This document shows, one piece after another, positions 44,954 through 53,803 of a stretch of 64,000 bases of DNA (position 1 is its first letter; each line of letters begins with the position of its first letter). A model generated the notes under the pieces. That model did no database searches, was not told where the DNA came from, and saw only the letters and a list, made by a program, of their open reading frames with translations. The translations under genes were made by a program, and so were the position numbers. Location: NCBI RefSeq assembly GCF_037137055.1, contig NZ_JBBBNY010000009.1:62001-126000 (forward strand), read 5' to 3'. Origin of the DNA: Frateuria_A yonginensis (GTDB taxonomy: Bacteria; Pseudomonadota; Gammaproteobacteria; Xanthomonadales; Rhodanobacteraceae).

Positions 44954-45910
44954 ATGGCTCGCCCGATCTGGACCGGCACCTTGTCGTTCGGGCTGCTCAA
45001 CGTCCCGATCCGCCTGATGACGGCCGAACGCAAGGTCGATCTGCATTTCCGCATGCTCGACCAGCGCAACAACCAGCCGGTCCGTTACGAACGCGTCAAC
45101 GCCGAATCCGGCGAGGAAGTGCCCTGGAAGGACATCGTCAAGGCCTACGAGTATTCCAAGGGCAACTACGTGGTGCTTGACGAGTCGGACATCCGCAAGG
45201 CCGCGCCGGAAACGCACGAGACGGTCGAGATCGACACCTTCATCGATGCCGACGCGCTCACCCCCGCCTATTACGAGAAGCCCTACTACCTGGTACCGGG
45301 CAAGAAGGCGGAGAAGGGCTACGTGCTGCTGCGCGAGACGCTCAAGCGCACCGGCAAGATCGGCATTGCGCGCGTGGTCATACGTACCCGCGAATACCTG
45401 TGCGCCGTGATGCCGCAGGGCGAGGCGCTGATGCTGATCCTGCTGCGCTTCCCGCAGGAGCTGGTCGACGCCTCCGAGTACGCCTTGCCGGACAAGGACA
45501 TGGCCGAGTACCGCATCAGCGACCGCGAGCTGGAGATGGCCGGCGAGCTGATCGAGTCGATGGCCGGCAAGTGGCAGCCGGAGCACTACCGCGACGAGTT
45601 CCGCGAGCGCCTCACCGCGGTGATCGAGCAGCGGCTCAAGAGCAAGGGCATCACCACGCGGCTGGAGGAAGAGGAGCCGGCGCACGCGAACGCCACCACC
45701 AACGTGGTCGACTTCATGGCGCTGCTCAAGAAGAGCATCGAGAGCAAGCAGCGCACGCCGGCGCGCGGCGGCGGCGAGAAGGGCGAGGAGGAGAAGCCCG
45801 CGGCCAAGAAGGCTGCCGCCAAGAAGGCCAAGGCCGAGCCGAAGAAGACCGCCACCCGCAAGACGCCCGCCAAGAAGGCCGCCACGCGCAAGGGGCGCAA
45901 GGCGGGGTGA
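44954..45910 (+). CDS. ku: Ku-family DNA end-binding protein for non-homologous end joining
   Basis: A 318-residue Ku homodimer subunit that rings DNA ends and recruits LigD. The Ku core occupies about residues 1-255 (WTGTLSFGLLNVPIRL, RMLDQRNNQPVRYERVN, YYLVPGKKAEKGYVLLRETL, LILLRFPQELVD). After a minimal C-terminal region (ATTNVVDFMALLKKSIES) there is a tail of about 45 residues rich in Lys, Ala and Thr (PAAKKAAAKK-like). That tail is similar to the one on MetJ in this window. GGAGG precedes ATG 44954. A LigD polymerase-domain gene follows 76 bases downstream. Confidence 0.95.
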   Translation: MARPIWTGTLSFGLLNVPIRLMTAERKVDLHFRMLDQRNNQPVRYERVNAESGEEVPWKDIVKAYEYSKGNYVVLDESDIRKAAPETHETVEIDTFIDADALTPAYYEKPYYLVPGKKAEKGYVLLRETLKRTGKIGIARVVIRTREYLCAVMPQGEALMLILLRFPQELVDASEYALPDKDMAEYRISDRELEMAGELIESMAGKWQPEHYRDEFRERLTAVIEQRLKSKGITTRLEEEEPAHANATTNVVDFMALLKKSIESKQRTPARGGGEKGEEEKPAAKKAAAKKAKAEPKKTATRKTPAKKAATRKGRKAG

Positions 45911-45986
45911 TCGTGCCAGGCCCGGCTTCCCGGACGCATGGTTTCCGGCGGCGGGCGGGGTGCCGTAACGGCCGGGGTGAACCGTG

Positions 45987-46913
45987 ATGGCGATACCAGG
46001 CACCGCCGCCGCGAGCGGCAAGCCGGCACGCGGGCGCAAGGCGACCGTCATCGAGGGCGTCGCGATCACCCATCCGGGACGCGTGGTCTACGCCGACAAC
46101 GGTGTCACCAAGGGCGAGGTCGCCGCCTATTACGCCGCGGTAGCCCGCTGGATGCTGCCGGAGCTCGTCAACCGGCCGTTGTCGATGGTGCGCTGCCCGG
46201 GCGGCACCGAAAGCGCGTGTTTCTTCCAGAAGCATCATGCGGCCAAGCTCGGCCCCAGCGTGCGCGCCGTTCCGCTGGAGGAGAAGCAGGGCGGCACGGA
46301 CGACTACGTCTACATCCGCGATCTCAAGGGCCTGCTGGAACTGGTGCAGATGAACACGCTGGAGTTCCATCCATGGGGCGCGCGGGTGGACAAGCCCGAC
46401 GCGCCCGACCGGATCGTGCTGGACCTGGACCCCGCGCCGGAGGTCCCGTGGAAGGCGGTGGTCGCCGCCGCGCGGGACATGCGCGGGCGGCTGCGGGAGG
46501 CCGGCCTGGAGAGCTTCGTGCGCACCAGTGGCGGCAAGGGCCTGCACGTGGTGTTGCCGTTCCGGCGCGGACCGGGGTGGCCGCAGGTGAAGGACTTCTG
46601 CGAGGCGTTCGCCAGGGGCATGGTCGCGCGCCAGCCGGAGCTCTACGTGGCGACCGCCAGCAAGGCCGAGCGCCAGGGCCGGATCTTCATCGACTGGCTG
46701 CGCAACGCGCGCGGCGCGACCAGCGTGTGCGGCTGGTCGCTGCGCGCGCGCGAGGGCGCACCGGTGGCGATGCCGCTGCGCTGGGAGGAGCTGGGCAAGG
46801 TCACCGGCGGTGCGGCGTTCGACCTGCGCGCGGCGCTCGAGCGCGCCGCCGGCCTGAAGGCCGATCCGTGGGAGGGCATCGCCAAGCTGCAGCAGCGCCT
46901 GCCGAAACCGTAG
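45987..46913 (+). CDS. Stand-alone LigD polymerase (POL) domain protein
   Basis: A 308-residue archaeo-eukaryotic-primase-type polymerase, the POL module of LigD. It adds ribo- or deoxynucleotides at broken ends. The metal-binding Asp pair is D146-x-D148 in IVLDLDPAP, with the third Asp in IFIDWLRN. SFVRTSGGKGLHVVLPF and ESACFFQKHHA are standard POL motifs. No ligase or phosphoesterase domain is fused, and none lies within the window. GTG 45984 is an alternative start. The TAG stop belongs to a REP-like palindrome, so the extreme C-terminus was shaped by that repeat. Confidence 0.92.
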   Translation: MAIPGTAAASGKPARGRKATVIEGVAITHPGRVVYADNGVTKGEVAAYYAAVARWMLPELVNRPLSMVRCPGGTESACFFQKHHAAKLGPSVRAVPLEEKQGGTDDYVYIRDLKGLLELVQMNTLEFHPWGARVDKPDAPDRIVLDLDPAPEVPWKAVVAAARDMRGRLREAGLESFVRTSGGKGLHVVLPFRRGPGWPQVKDFCEAFARGMVARQPELYVATASKAERQGRIFIDWLRNARGATSVCGWSLRAREGAPVAMPLRWEELGKVTGGAAFDLRAALERAAGLKADPWEGIAKLQQRLPKP

Positions 46914-46988
46914 GAGCGAGCCTGCTCGCGATGCTCATCTCGTTGGCGCGTCAGAGCCACGGCATCGCGAGCAAGCTCGCTCCCACTA
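46911..46988. repeat. REP-like palindromic element, copy 4
   Basis: The left arm is TAGGAGCGAGCCTGCTCGCGATGC, and the right arm GCATCGCGAGCAAGCTCGCTCCCA. The arms are almost perfectly complementary and separated by about 30 bases. The first three bases are the stop codon of the POL gene. It is the best-conserved of the four copies. The rest of the spacer to 47034 shows nothing. Confidence 0.85.
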
Positions 46989-47034
46989 CGAAGCGGGGCG
47001 GCTTCCTTGGCGAAGGCCGTGACCCGCGTGGGCG

Positions 47035-49467
47035 CTACACCTGCTCGCTGGCCGGCTTGCCGAAGGCCGGCGGCCGGTCCGCGGGCGCGGCGCCGAAGGC
47101 CTTGTTGGGCGTGGCGCCCATGGTGAACTCCAGCGTGCCGCCGGCGGCCAGCTCCGCGTGGCTGATCCAGCTCTTCGTCCACGGCGTGCCGTTCCAGCGT
47201 ACCGACTGGATGTACGGCCGGCCCGGGCCGTTGCCGTGCGTCTGCACCAGCAGCCGCTTGCCGCCGGCCAGGGTCAGCTCCGCGCGGTCCAGCAGCGGGC
47301 TGCCGAACACGTAGTGGGTGCTGACCGGGTCGACCGCGTACAGGCCCAGCGCACCCATCACGTACCACGCGCTGATCTGGCCGCAGTCCTCGTTGCCGGC
47401 CAGGCCGTCGGGCGCGGCACGGTACATGCGCTCCAGCAGCATGCGCACGCGCGCCTGGGTCTTGTGGTGTGCGCCGGTGTAGGCATAGAGGTAGGCCACG
47501 TGGTGGCCCGGCTCGTTGCCGTGCGCGTACTGGCCGACCATGCCGGCGATGTCCGGCGGCGCGTCGCCGGGCAGCGACGAGTCGGCCGAGAACAGCGCGT
47601 CGAGCTTGCGCTCGAACGCCTCGGGGCCGCCGAACAGCTGCATGTAGGCGTACAGGTCGTGCTGGTTGAGGAAGGTCGCCTGCCAGGCGTTGGACTCGGT
47701 GAAGTCGCGCCATTGCTCGGAGTGGCCCATGGCGCGCGGGTCGAACGGCTCCAGCCACGTGCCGTCGCTGCCGCGCGGCCGCACGAAGCCGACCGCCTTG
47801 TCGAACACGTTTCGGTAGTTGCGCGAACGCTCGCGCAGGTGCGCGGCGTCCTCGTGGGCACCGAGGCGTTCGGCCAGGTTGGCCAGCGCCCAGTCGTCGT
47901 AGCCGTACTCGAGCGTCTTGCTAACCGACTCCCAGTCCTTGTCGGCGGGGATGTAGCCGAGCTTGCGGTACCAGGTGAGCCCGCGGTAGTCGTCGTCCAT
48001 CGCGCGCTTGCGGAACAGCGGCCAGGCCTTGGCGTAGTCGATGCCGGTGAAGCCCTTGGCCTGCGCCTCGGCGATCACCGAGGCGGAGTGGTAGCCAATC
48101 ATGCAGCCGGTCTCCACGCCCTGCAGCGGCCACACCGGCGGGCCGTCCGGGCTCTCGGCGGCCATCCGCACCAGGCCGTTGACCAGGTCGGGCACGCGCT
48201 CAGCCTGGTACAGCGTCAGCAGCGGATGCAGCGCGCGGTAGGTGTCCCACAGCGAGTAGGTGCTGTAGTTGTGCTGGCCCTTGGGCAGCGTGTGCACCTT
48301 GAGGTCCATGCCGCGGTAGCGGCCGTCGACGTCGTCGAACAGCGTGGGCGCGAGCATGGTGTGGTACAGCGCGCTGTAGAAGATCCGGCGGGTGTCCTCC
48401 GAGGGCGTGTCGATGCGGATGCGCGAGAGCTCGCGCTCCCATGTGTCGGCGGCTTCGCGGCGGACGCGTTCGAAGTCCCAGTCCGGCAGCTCGGTGTCGA
48501 GATTGCGGCGGGCGCCCTCGATGTCGACCGCGGAGATGCCCACCTTCACCAGCAGCGGCTCCCTGGCGACGTCCTCGAAGTGCAGCGCGGCTTTGAGGTG
48601 CGTGCCGCGGGCCTCGCGCGCGCCATCCGGCAGCGCCTGATCCTCGCGGTAGAGCGTGGCGCGCCTGACCGGCCGCGACAGCTTCATGGCGAAGTACAGG
48701 TGGCGCCCGTTGGCCCACTGGTGCACGCGGCGGCTGCCGACCAGCAGGTCGTCGCCGATCAGCTGCAGCTGCGCGTCGCTGACCTTGGCCGGCACCTTCG
48801 CGCTGTCGTGGTAGCCGTGCGCCAGGTCGACCAGCAGATGGCCGTCGCCCTGGCCCTGGAAGGTGTAGCGGTGCAGGCCGGCACGCAGGGTGGCGGTGAG
48901 TTCGGCGAGGATGTCGTGGTCGGTCAGGTGCACGCGGTAATAGCCCGGCACGGCCTGCTCCGAGTCGTAGCGCGAGCGGTAGCCCGTGCCCGGCCGGCCC
49001 TGCACGTCGGGCGCCAGGCGCGCTTCGGCTACCTGGCCGTCGAAGCGCGAGCGGTAGTTCTGGTCGGGCAGGCCGCGCTCGCCCGGTTGCAGCCGCACGG
49101 GGCCCTGCGCCGGCATCACCAGCACGTCGAGCATGTCGCTGGCGCCGGTGCCGGACAGGTGCGTGTGAGAGAAGCCCATGATCGAGCCGTCGCCCTGGTG
49201 GTAGCCCGAGCAGGCGTCCCAGCCGTTGTCGTTGGTGTCGGGGCTGAGCTGCACCATGCCCCAGGGCAGCGTGGCGCCCGGGAAGGTGTGGCCGTGGCCG
49301 CCGCTGCCGACGAACACGTCGACGTAGCGCGAGACGCCCATGTCGGACCCCGTGGCGTCGCCGGGAAGGTCGCGGGGGCGCGCCAGGGCCAGGGCCGGCA
49401 GTGGCGTGGCGCCGCCGAGGACGGCCAGGGCGCCGATGCCCTGCAGGAAGCGTCTGCGAGTCACCAT
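47035..49467 (-). CDS. GH92 alpha-mannosidase, Tat-type signal
   Basis: An 810-residue exported glycoside hydrolase of family 92, calcium-dependent exo-alpha-mannosidases that trim high-mannose N-glycans. The N-terminus MVTRRRFLQGIGALAVLGG is a twin-arginine signal. The beta-sandwich domain begins VDVFVGSGGHGHTFPGATLPWGM, and the (alpha/alpha)6 domain contains HGNEPGHHVAYLYAY and GNEDCGQISAWYVMGALGLY, the usual catalytic and metal-binding region. Last gene of the leftward mannoside operon, next to GH125 and GH2. Linkage specificity (1,2, 1,3, 1,4 or 1,6) cannot be assigned by eye. Confidence 0.95.
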   Translation of the reverse strand: MVTRRRFLQGIGALAVLGGATPLPALALARPRDLPGDATGSDMGVSRYVDVFVGSGGHGHTFPGATLPWGMVQLSPDTNDNGWDACSGYHQGDGSIMGFSHTHLSGTGASDMLDVLVMPAQGPVRLQPGERGLPDQNYRSRFDGQVAEARLAPDVQGRPGTGYRSRYDSEQAVPGYYRVHLTDHDILAELTATLRAGLHRYTFQGQGDGHLLVDLAHGYHDSAKVPAKVSDAQLQLIGDDLLVGSRRVHQWANGRHLYFAMKLSRPVRRATLYREDQALPDGAREARGTHLKAALHFEDVAREPLLVKVGISAVDIEGARRNLDTELPDWDFERVRREAADTWERELSRIRIDTPSEDTRRIFYSALYHTMLAPTLFDDVDGRYRGMDLKVHTLPKGQHNYSTYSLWDTYRALHPLLTLYQAERVPDLVNGLVRMAAESPDGPPVWPLQGVETGCMIGYHSASVIAEAQAKGFTGIDYAKAWPLFRKRAMDDDYRGLTWYRKLGYIPADKDWESVSKTLEYGYDDWALANLAERLGAHEDAAHLRERSRNYRNVFDKAVGFVRPRGSDGTWLEPFDPRAMGHSEQWRDFTESNAWQATFLNQHDLYAYMQLFGGPEAFERKLDALFSADSSLPGDAPPDIAGMVGQYAHGNEPGHHVAYLYAYTGAHHKTQARVRMLLERMYRAAPDGLAGNEDCGQISAWYVMGALGLYAVDPVSTHYVFGSPLLDRAELTLAGGKRLLVQTHGNGPGRPYIQSVRWNGTPWTKSWISHAELAAGGTLEFTMGATPNKAFGAAPADRPPAFGKPASEQV

Positions 49468-49555
49468 GTCGAGTTCTCCGGTGGGTGCGGGGAGGTGGCG
49501 GGATCCGTGCCGCCCGGGCGGCAGGGACCGAGGTGGTGGCGAGAGGGCATCGCAT

Positions 49556-50998
49556 TCATGCGCCCAGCAGCTCCGGCCGGTGCGCGGCGAGCCCGACGAT
49601 CAGTTCGCCGAACAGCGTGTTGGCCCAGGCGAACCAGGCACGGGTGAAGTGCGCCGGGTCGTCCTGGTCGAAGGCCTCGTGCATGAAGCCGCTGCCGGCG
49701 TCCGTGTCGCGCAGCCAGCGCAGGCAGCGGCGGATCTCGGCCGGGTCGTCGCTGGTCAGCGCCAGCATGGTCAGCGACATCGGCCAGATCATGCGCAGGC
49801 CTTCGTGCGGGCCGCCGACGCCTTCGGCGGCGCGACCCCGGAAGAAGTAGGGGTTGTGCTCGCTCCAGACCCGCGCTCGCGTGCGCCGGTAGAGCGGGTC
49901 GTCGCGGGTGCAGCAGCCGAGGTAGGGCAGGCTGAGCAGGCTCGGCGCGTTGGCGTCGTCCATGAACAGGCGGTTGCCGTAGCCGTCGATCTCGTAGGCC
50001 CAGTACTCGCCGCCGTCGGCGTCGCGCAGGCGGCCGTCGCGGTGCGTCGCCTGCTCGACCTCGTCGGCGAGCGCCTCGCAGGCCTGGGCAAAGGTGGCGT
50101 CCCGGTGCAGGGCGCGGCTCATCGTGGCCAGCTGCCGCAGCGATGCGACAGCGAACAGGTTGGAAGGCACCGAGAGCGGGTACAGGCAGGCGTCGTCCGA
50201 GGGCCGGAAGCCCGAATGGATCATGCCGTTGGGGCGCGTGGGCGCGCCGTAGCCGTCCAGCGCAAGCGTCTCGGTGGGCCGGTCGGTCGGGCGCTGGAAG
50301 CGGTACGGCCCGGGGCCGTGCCGGCGCTGCTGCTCGCGGAAGGTGGCGAGCACGCGGTGCATCGCCTCGCGCCAGTCGTCGTCGAAGGGCTCGGCGTCGC
50401 CGCTGGCCTGCCAGTAGGCATGCGCCAGGCGGATCGGCCAGCACAGCGAGTCGATCTCCCACTTGCGCTCGCCCACGCCCGGCTTCATCTCGGTCGCGTC
50501 CTGCCGTGCCCAGGACAGCGGCTGCGCGCGCGGGTCGGGCATGAAGGCGTTGGCGTAGGGGTCCAGGCGTATGCAGCGCGCCTGCCGGCGGATCAGTCCG
50601 CGGAACAGCCGCCGCAGCGCGGGATCCTGCCGCGCCAGCGGGACGTAGGGGTGCACCTGCGCGGAGGAGTCGCGCAGCCACATCGCCTCGATGTCGCCGG
50701 TGATCACGAAGGTGTCCGGCTTGCCCTCGAGGGTGCCCAGCTCGACGGTGGTGTCGAGCGTGTTCGGATAGCAGTTGCCGAACATCCAGGCCAGCTTGGG
50801 GTCGCCGATGCGCGCCTGCACCGCGGCCAGCTGCCGTTCCACCGCCTCGCTGGTGAAGCGCCGCTTGGCCGGCGGCGGGCGCCGGCTCGGGTAAGACGTG
50901 GTCGACGGTACCGCGCCACGGGCCGGCCCGCCGGGAACGAGAGCGCCCGCCACCGCCGCGGTGCCGAACAGCTTGAGAATCTCGCGCCGCGTGGGCAT
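49556..50998 (-). CDS. GH125 exo-alpha-1,6-mannosidase, Tat-type signal
   Basis: A 480-residue family GH125 enzyme, metal-independent and specific for alpha-1,6-mannose in known members. The signal MPTRREILKLFGTAAVAGAL is of twin-arginine type. Family marks are FGNCYPNTLDTTV, ITGDIEAMWLRDSSAQVHPY, GERKWEIDSLCWPIRLA, MIHSGFRPSDDACLYP and GFMHEAFDQDDPAHFTRAWFAWANTLFGELI. The last includes the conserved Glu of the active site. It fits removal of the alpha-1,6 arm of N-glycan cores, between the GH92 and GH2 steps. Confidence 0.95.
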   Translation of the reverse strand: MPTRREILKLFGTAAVAGALVPGGPARGAVPSTTSYPSRRPPPAKRRFTSEAVERQLAAVQARIGDPKLAWMFGNCYPNTLDTTVELGTLEGKPDTFVITGDIEAMWLRDSSAQVHPYVPLARQDPALRRLFRGLIRRQARCIRLDPYANAFMPDPRAQPLSWARQDATEMKPGVGERKWEIDSLCWPIRLAHAYWQASGDAEPFDDDWREAMHRVLATFREQQRRHGPGPYRFQRPTDRPTETLALDGYGAPTRPNGMIHSGFRPSDDACLYPLSVPSNLFAVASLRQLATMSRALHRDATFAQACEALADEVEQATHRDGRLRDADGGEYWAYEIDGYGNRLFMDDANAPSLLSLPYLGCCTRDDPLYRRTRARVWSEHNPYFFRGRAAEGVGGPHEGLRMIWPMSLTMLALTSDDPAEIRRCLRWLRDTDAGSGFMHEAFDQDDPAHFTRAWFAWANTLFGELIVGLAAHRPELLGA

Positions 50999-51001
50999 GG
51001 C

Positions 51002-53743
51002 TCATTTCCCTCCGGTCATGACGTGGGCGAGGTCCTGGACCCGCAGGGCCCGGCGCAGCGCGGCAAGCGGTGCGCGGCTGTGGACGGTCAGCGTGACGCG
51101 CTCGCCGGGAAGCAGGTCCAGGCTGTTGTCCGACAGCTCGGCGTCCAGCCCGTCGAAGGACAGCCACACGGCGCGCGCCAGCACGTCGCTGCTCAGGGTC
51201 AGCGCATAGCCGTCGGCCGTCGGCTCCAGTTGCGCCCGCAGGTGCGGCAGCGGCAGGTGCAGGTCCTTCGGCGGGGCAAAGAACACCAGCGCGCGGGAGG
51301 CGGGCGCGTTGCCGTCGAGCAGTTCGAACACGGCGAAGGTGCGGTGCGGATCGGCGCTGCCGAGCAGCTGCGCGTCGCCATAGCGGGCGACCTCCGTACT
51401 GGAAAGCGGCGGCAGGGTGACCTGCGCGTCGTGGTCGGCCAGCACCTTGCCGCCCACGTCCATCAGGCGCATGCGCCAGCGTGCCGGCAGCGGCCCGGTG
51501 CGGTCGGAGACCAGCGACACCGTGGTCTGCCCATCGTGGCGCAGCGCGGCCACCAGCAGCGGCGCGTAGAAGCGGCGCGCGCGGAACTGCAGCGCCTTCC
51601 AGCGCCCGGCCACGTCGATGCTCGACCAGGACACCGCCGGCCACACGTCGTTGAGCTGCCAGTACAGCGAGCCCATCGCGCGCGGGCGTGCGGCGCGCAG
51701 GTGCTCGGCGGCGAGACCGATGCCTTCGGCCTGCATCAGCTGGCTGAGGTAGACAAAGGCGGCCAGGCCCTTCGGTTCGCCGTAGTCGCGGCGCACGTAG
51801 TCGAGCAGGCGTGCGGTGCCGTTGCCGCCGTCGAACTTCTGGTGCGCGCGCAGCACCGGCGCGTCCCACCGCAGGTCGGTGCGGCCGGCGAGGTCGCGGA
51901 TGGTCTGCAGCGACGGCATCGACTGCAGGCCGTACTCGGACTGGAAGCGCGGCGTGACGTCGAGGTAGGCCTCGGCCGGCCTGGCCTCGCCCGACCAGAC
52001 GTCCCAATAGTGGTAGTCACCCTCGTCCAGCGCGCTGGCCATGCCGTCGCCGCCGGTGCTGGGCGAACTGGGCCAGTAGGGCACGTCGGCATCGTGGTGC
52101 GCGACCACCTCGCGCAGCACCGTGCCGAACAGGTGGCGCATGCCCTGCTCGATCCGGGTGCGCTCGGCCGGCGCGAGCGTGCGCTTGAGCGCGAGGCGGT
52201 CGCCCCAAGACGCCCAGCTGCTCTGCACCTCGTTGTTGCCGCACCAGAGCACCAGGCTGGGATGGTCGCGCAGGCGCTCGACCTGCTCCAGCGCCTCCTG
52301 CCGCACGTTGGCCACGAAGGCGCGGTCGTAGGGCGGGATCGAGCCGCCGAACATGAAGTCCTGCCACACCATCAGGCCGAGCCGGTCGGCGTCCTCGTAG
52401 AACGCGTCCGGCAGGTAGTAGCCGCCGCCCCACACGCGCAACATGTTCATGTTCGCGTCGCGGGCGGCCTGCAGGACCGCGCGCATGCGCGCCGCGGTGA
52501 CCCGCGTGGGGAAGCTGTCGAACGGCACCAGATTCGCGCCCTTGGCGAAGATCGGGATGCCGTTGACCACGAAGGCGAAGCCGCGGCCCCAGCGGTCGTG
52601 GTCACGCCGCAACTCGACCGTGCGCAGGCCGGTGGCGCGGCGGCCTTCGTACAGGACGTGGCCGTCGCTGTCGCGCAGCACCGCCTCGAAGGTGTACATG
52701 GCCTGGGCGCCGTAGCCGGCCGGGTACCACAGCTGCGGCTCGGCGATGGACACGGATACGCCGACCTGGCCGTTGCCTTGGGCGATTTCGACGCTGTGCT
52801 CCTGCTTCGCGACGACCCGCCCGTCGGGGCCGAGCGTGGTCACTTCCAGCGACGCGGGCAGGCGGCCGTCGGCGTCCACCGCCAGTCGCACGTCGACGCG
52901 CGCCGCGTGCCGGTCGACGTGCGACGGCGTGGCATGCAGCGCATCCACGCGCAGCGTGTCCCAGCTCACCAGCCGCACGTCCTGCCAGATGCCCTCGGTG
53001 ACGATGCGCGGGCCCCAGTCCCAGCCGTACTGGTAGGCGGCCTTGCGCACGTAGGGCGTGGTCTGCCTGCCCTTGGGCTCGTCGCCGAAGGCGGAATCGT
53101 AGGCGCCGGGCAGCGCGTAGGGCTGGCGCTGCAGCCACGGCTGCAGGCGCTTGATCGGCGAGTACAGGCGCACTTCCAGGGTGTTGCTCCCCGCGTGCAG
53201 CCAGGGCTTCGCGTCGGCCTGCCAGCGGCGGAACATGTTGTCCGCGGCGAGCAGCCTGTGGCCGTCGAGCCAGACCTCGGCGAAGGTGTCCAGGCCGTCG
53301 AACACCAGTGCGACGTGGCGGCGCGCCAGCGTCGACGTGTCGACCTCGAAGGTCGTGCGGTAGACCCAGTCGGACAGGCCGACCCATTGGATCTGCGCCT
53401 CGTGGGTCCCCACGAAGGGATCGGCGACCAGGCCGGCGGCCATCAGGTCGGTCTGCACGCTGCCGGGGACGGTGGCCGGCAGCCAGCGGGCCGCCTGCGG
53501 ATGAGCCCGCGCGTGGCTGTCGCCGGGGGCGAGGCGGAACTGCCAGTCGCTGTCGAGGGTGCGCGTGGCGAGCGGGGCCGCATGGCCGAGTGCCGGCAGC
53601 AGGATCAGCAGCAGGGCGGCGATGCCGCAGGAGCGCGCCGGGGCCGACGTATGGGTGCGAGAGGTCTGGCCGTCCCGTGCCCGGACGAGGTGCCCCTCCT
53701 TCGCCCCGGTCCGCGCCCCCGAGGCCGGAGGAGCAGGCCGCAT
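51002..53743 (-). CDS. GH2 beta-mannosidase
   Basis: About 913 residues in total. This is a family GH2 exo-beta-mannosidase that would cleave the Man-beta-1,4-GlcNAc core linkage. The sugar-binding domain (ATVPGSVQTDLMAAGLV, WVYRTTFEVD) is followed by an immunoglobulin-like domain and the TIM barrel. The acid/base Glu is in LVLWCGNNEVQ, and the nucleophile Glu is in RFQSEYGLQSMPS. MLRVWGGGYYLPDAFYE is typical of beta-mannosidases. The hydrophobic signal (IAALLLILLPALGHAA) is preceded by a long leader, so the start is uncertain: ATG 53743 is given, and GTG 53803 (right after the M1 stop) is the alternative. Confidence 0.93.
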   Translation of the reverse strand: MRPAPPASGARTGAKEGHLVRARDGQTSRTHTSAPARSCGIAALLLILLPALGHAAPLATRTLDSDWQFRLAPGDSHARAHPQAARWLPATVPGSVQTDLMAAGLVADPFVGTHEAQIQWVGLSDWVYRTTFEVDTSTLARRHVALVFDGLDTFAEVWLDGHRLLAADNMFRRWQADAKPWLHAGSNTLEVRLYSPIKRLQPWLQRQPYALPGAYDSAFGDEPKGRQTTPYVRKAAYQYGWDWGPRIVTEGIWQDVRLVSWDTLRVDALHATPSHVDRHAARVDVRLAVDADGRLPASLEVTTLGPDGRVVAKQEHSVEIAQGNGQVGVSVSIAEPQLWYPAGYGAQAMYTFEAVLRDSDGHVLYEGRRATGLRTVELRRDHDRWGRGFAFVVNGIPIFAKGANLVPFDSFPTRVTAARMRAVLQAARDANMNMLRVWGGGYYLPDAFYEDADRLGLMVWQDFMFGGSIPPYDRAFVANVRQEALEQVERLRDHPSLVLWCGNNEVQSSWASWGDRLALKRTLAPAERTRIEQGMRHLFGTVLREVVAHHDADVPYWPSSPSTGGDGMASALDEGDYHYWDVWSGEARPAEAYLDVTPRFQSEYGLQSMPSLQTIRDLAGRTDLRWDAPVLRAHQKFDGGNGTARLLDYVRRDYGEPKGLAAFVYLSQLMQAEGIGLAAEHLRAARPRAMGSLYWQLNDVWPAVSWSSIDVAGRWKALQFRARRFYAPLLVAALRHDGQTTVSLVSDRTGPLPARWRMRLMDVGGKVLADHDAQVTLPPLSSTEVARYGDAQLLGSADPHRTFAVFELLDGNAPASRALVFFAPPKDLHLPLPHLRAQLEPTADGYALTLSSDVLARAVWLSFDGLDAELSDNSLDLLPGERVTLTVHSRAPLAALRRALRVQDLAHVMTGGK

Positions 53744-53803
53744 GGCGCGGCCTCTCCCACGGGCCCGGGCGAGGGCAGGGATGAGGGCGAGGCGGGCGGC
53801 CAC

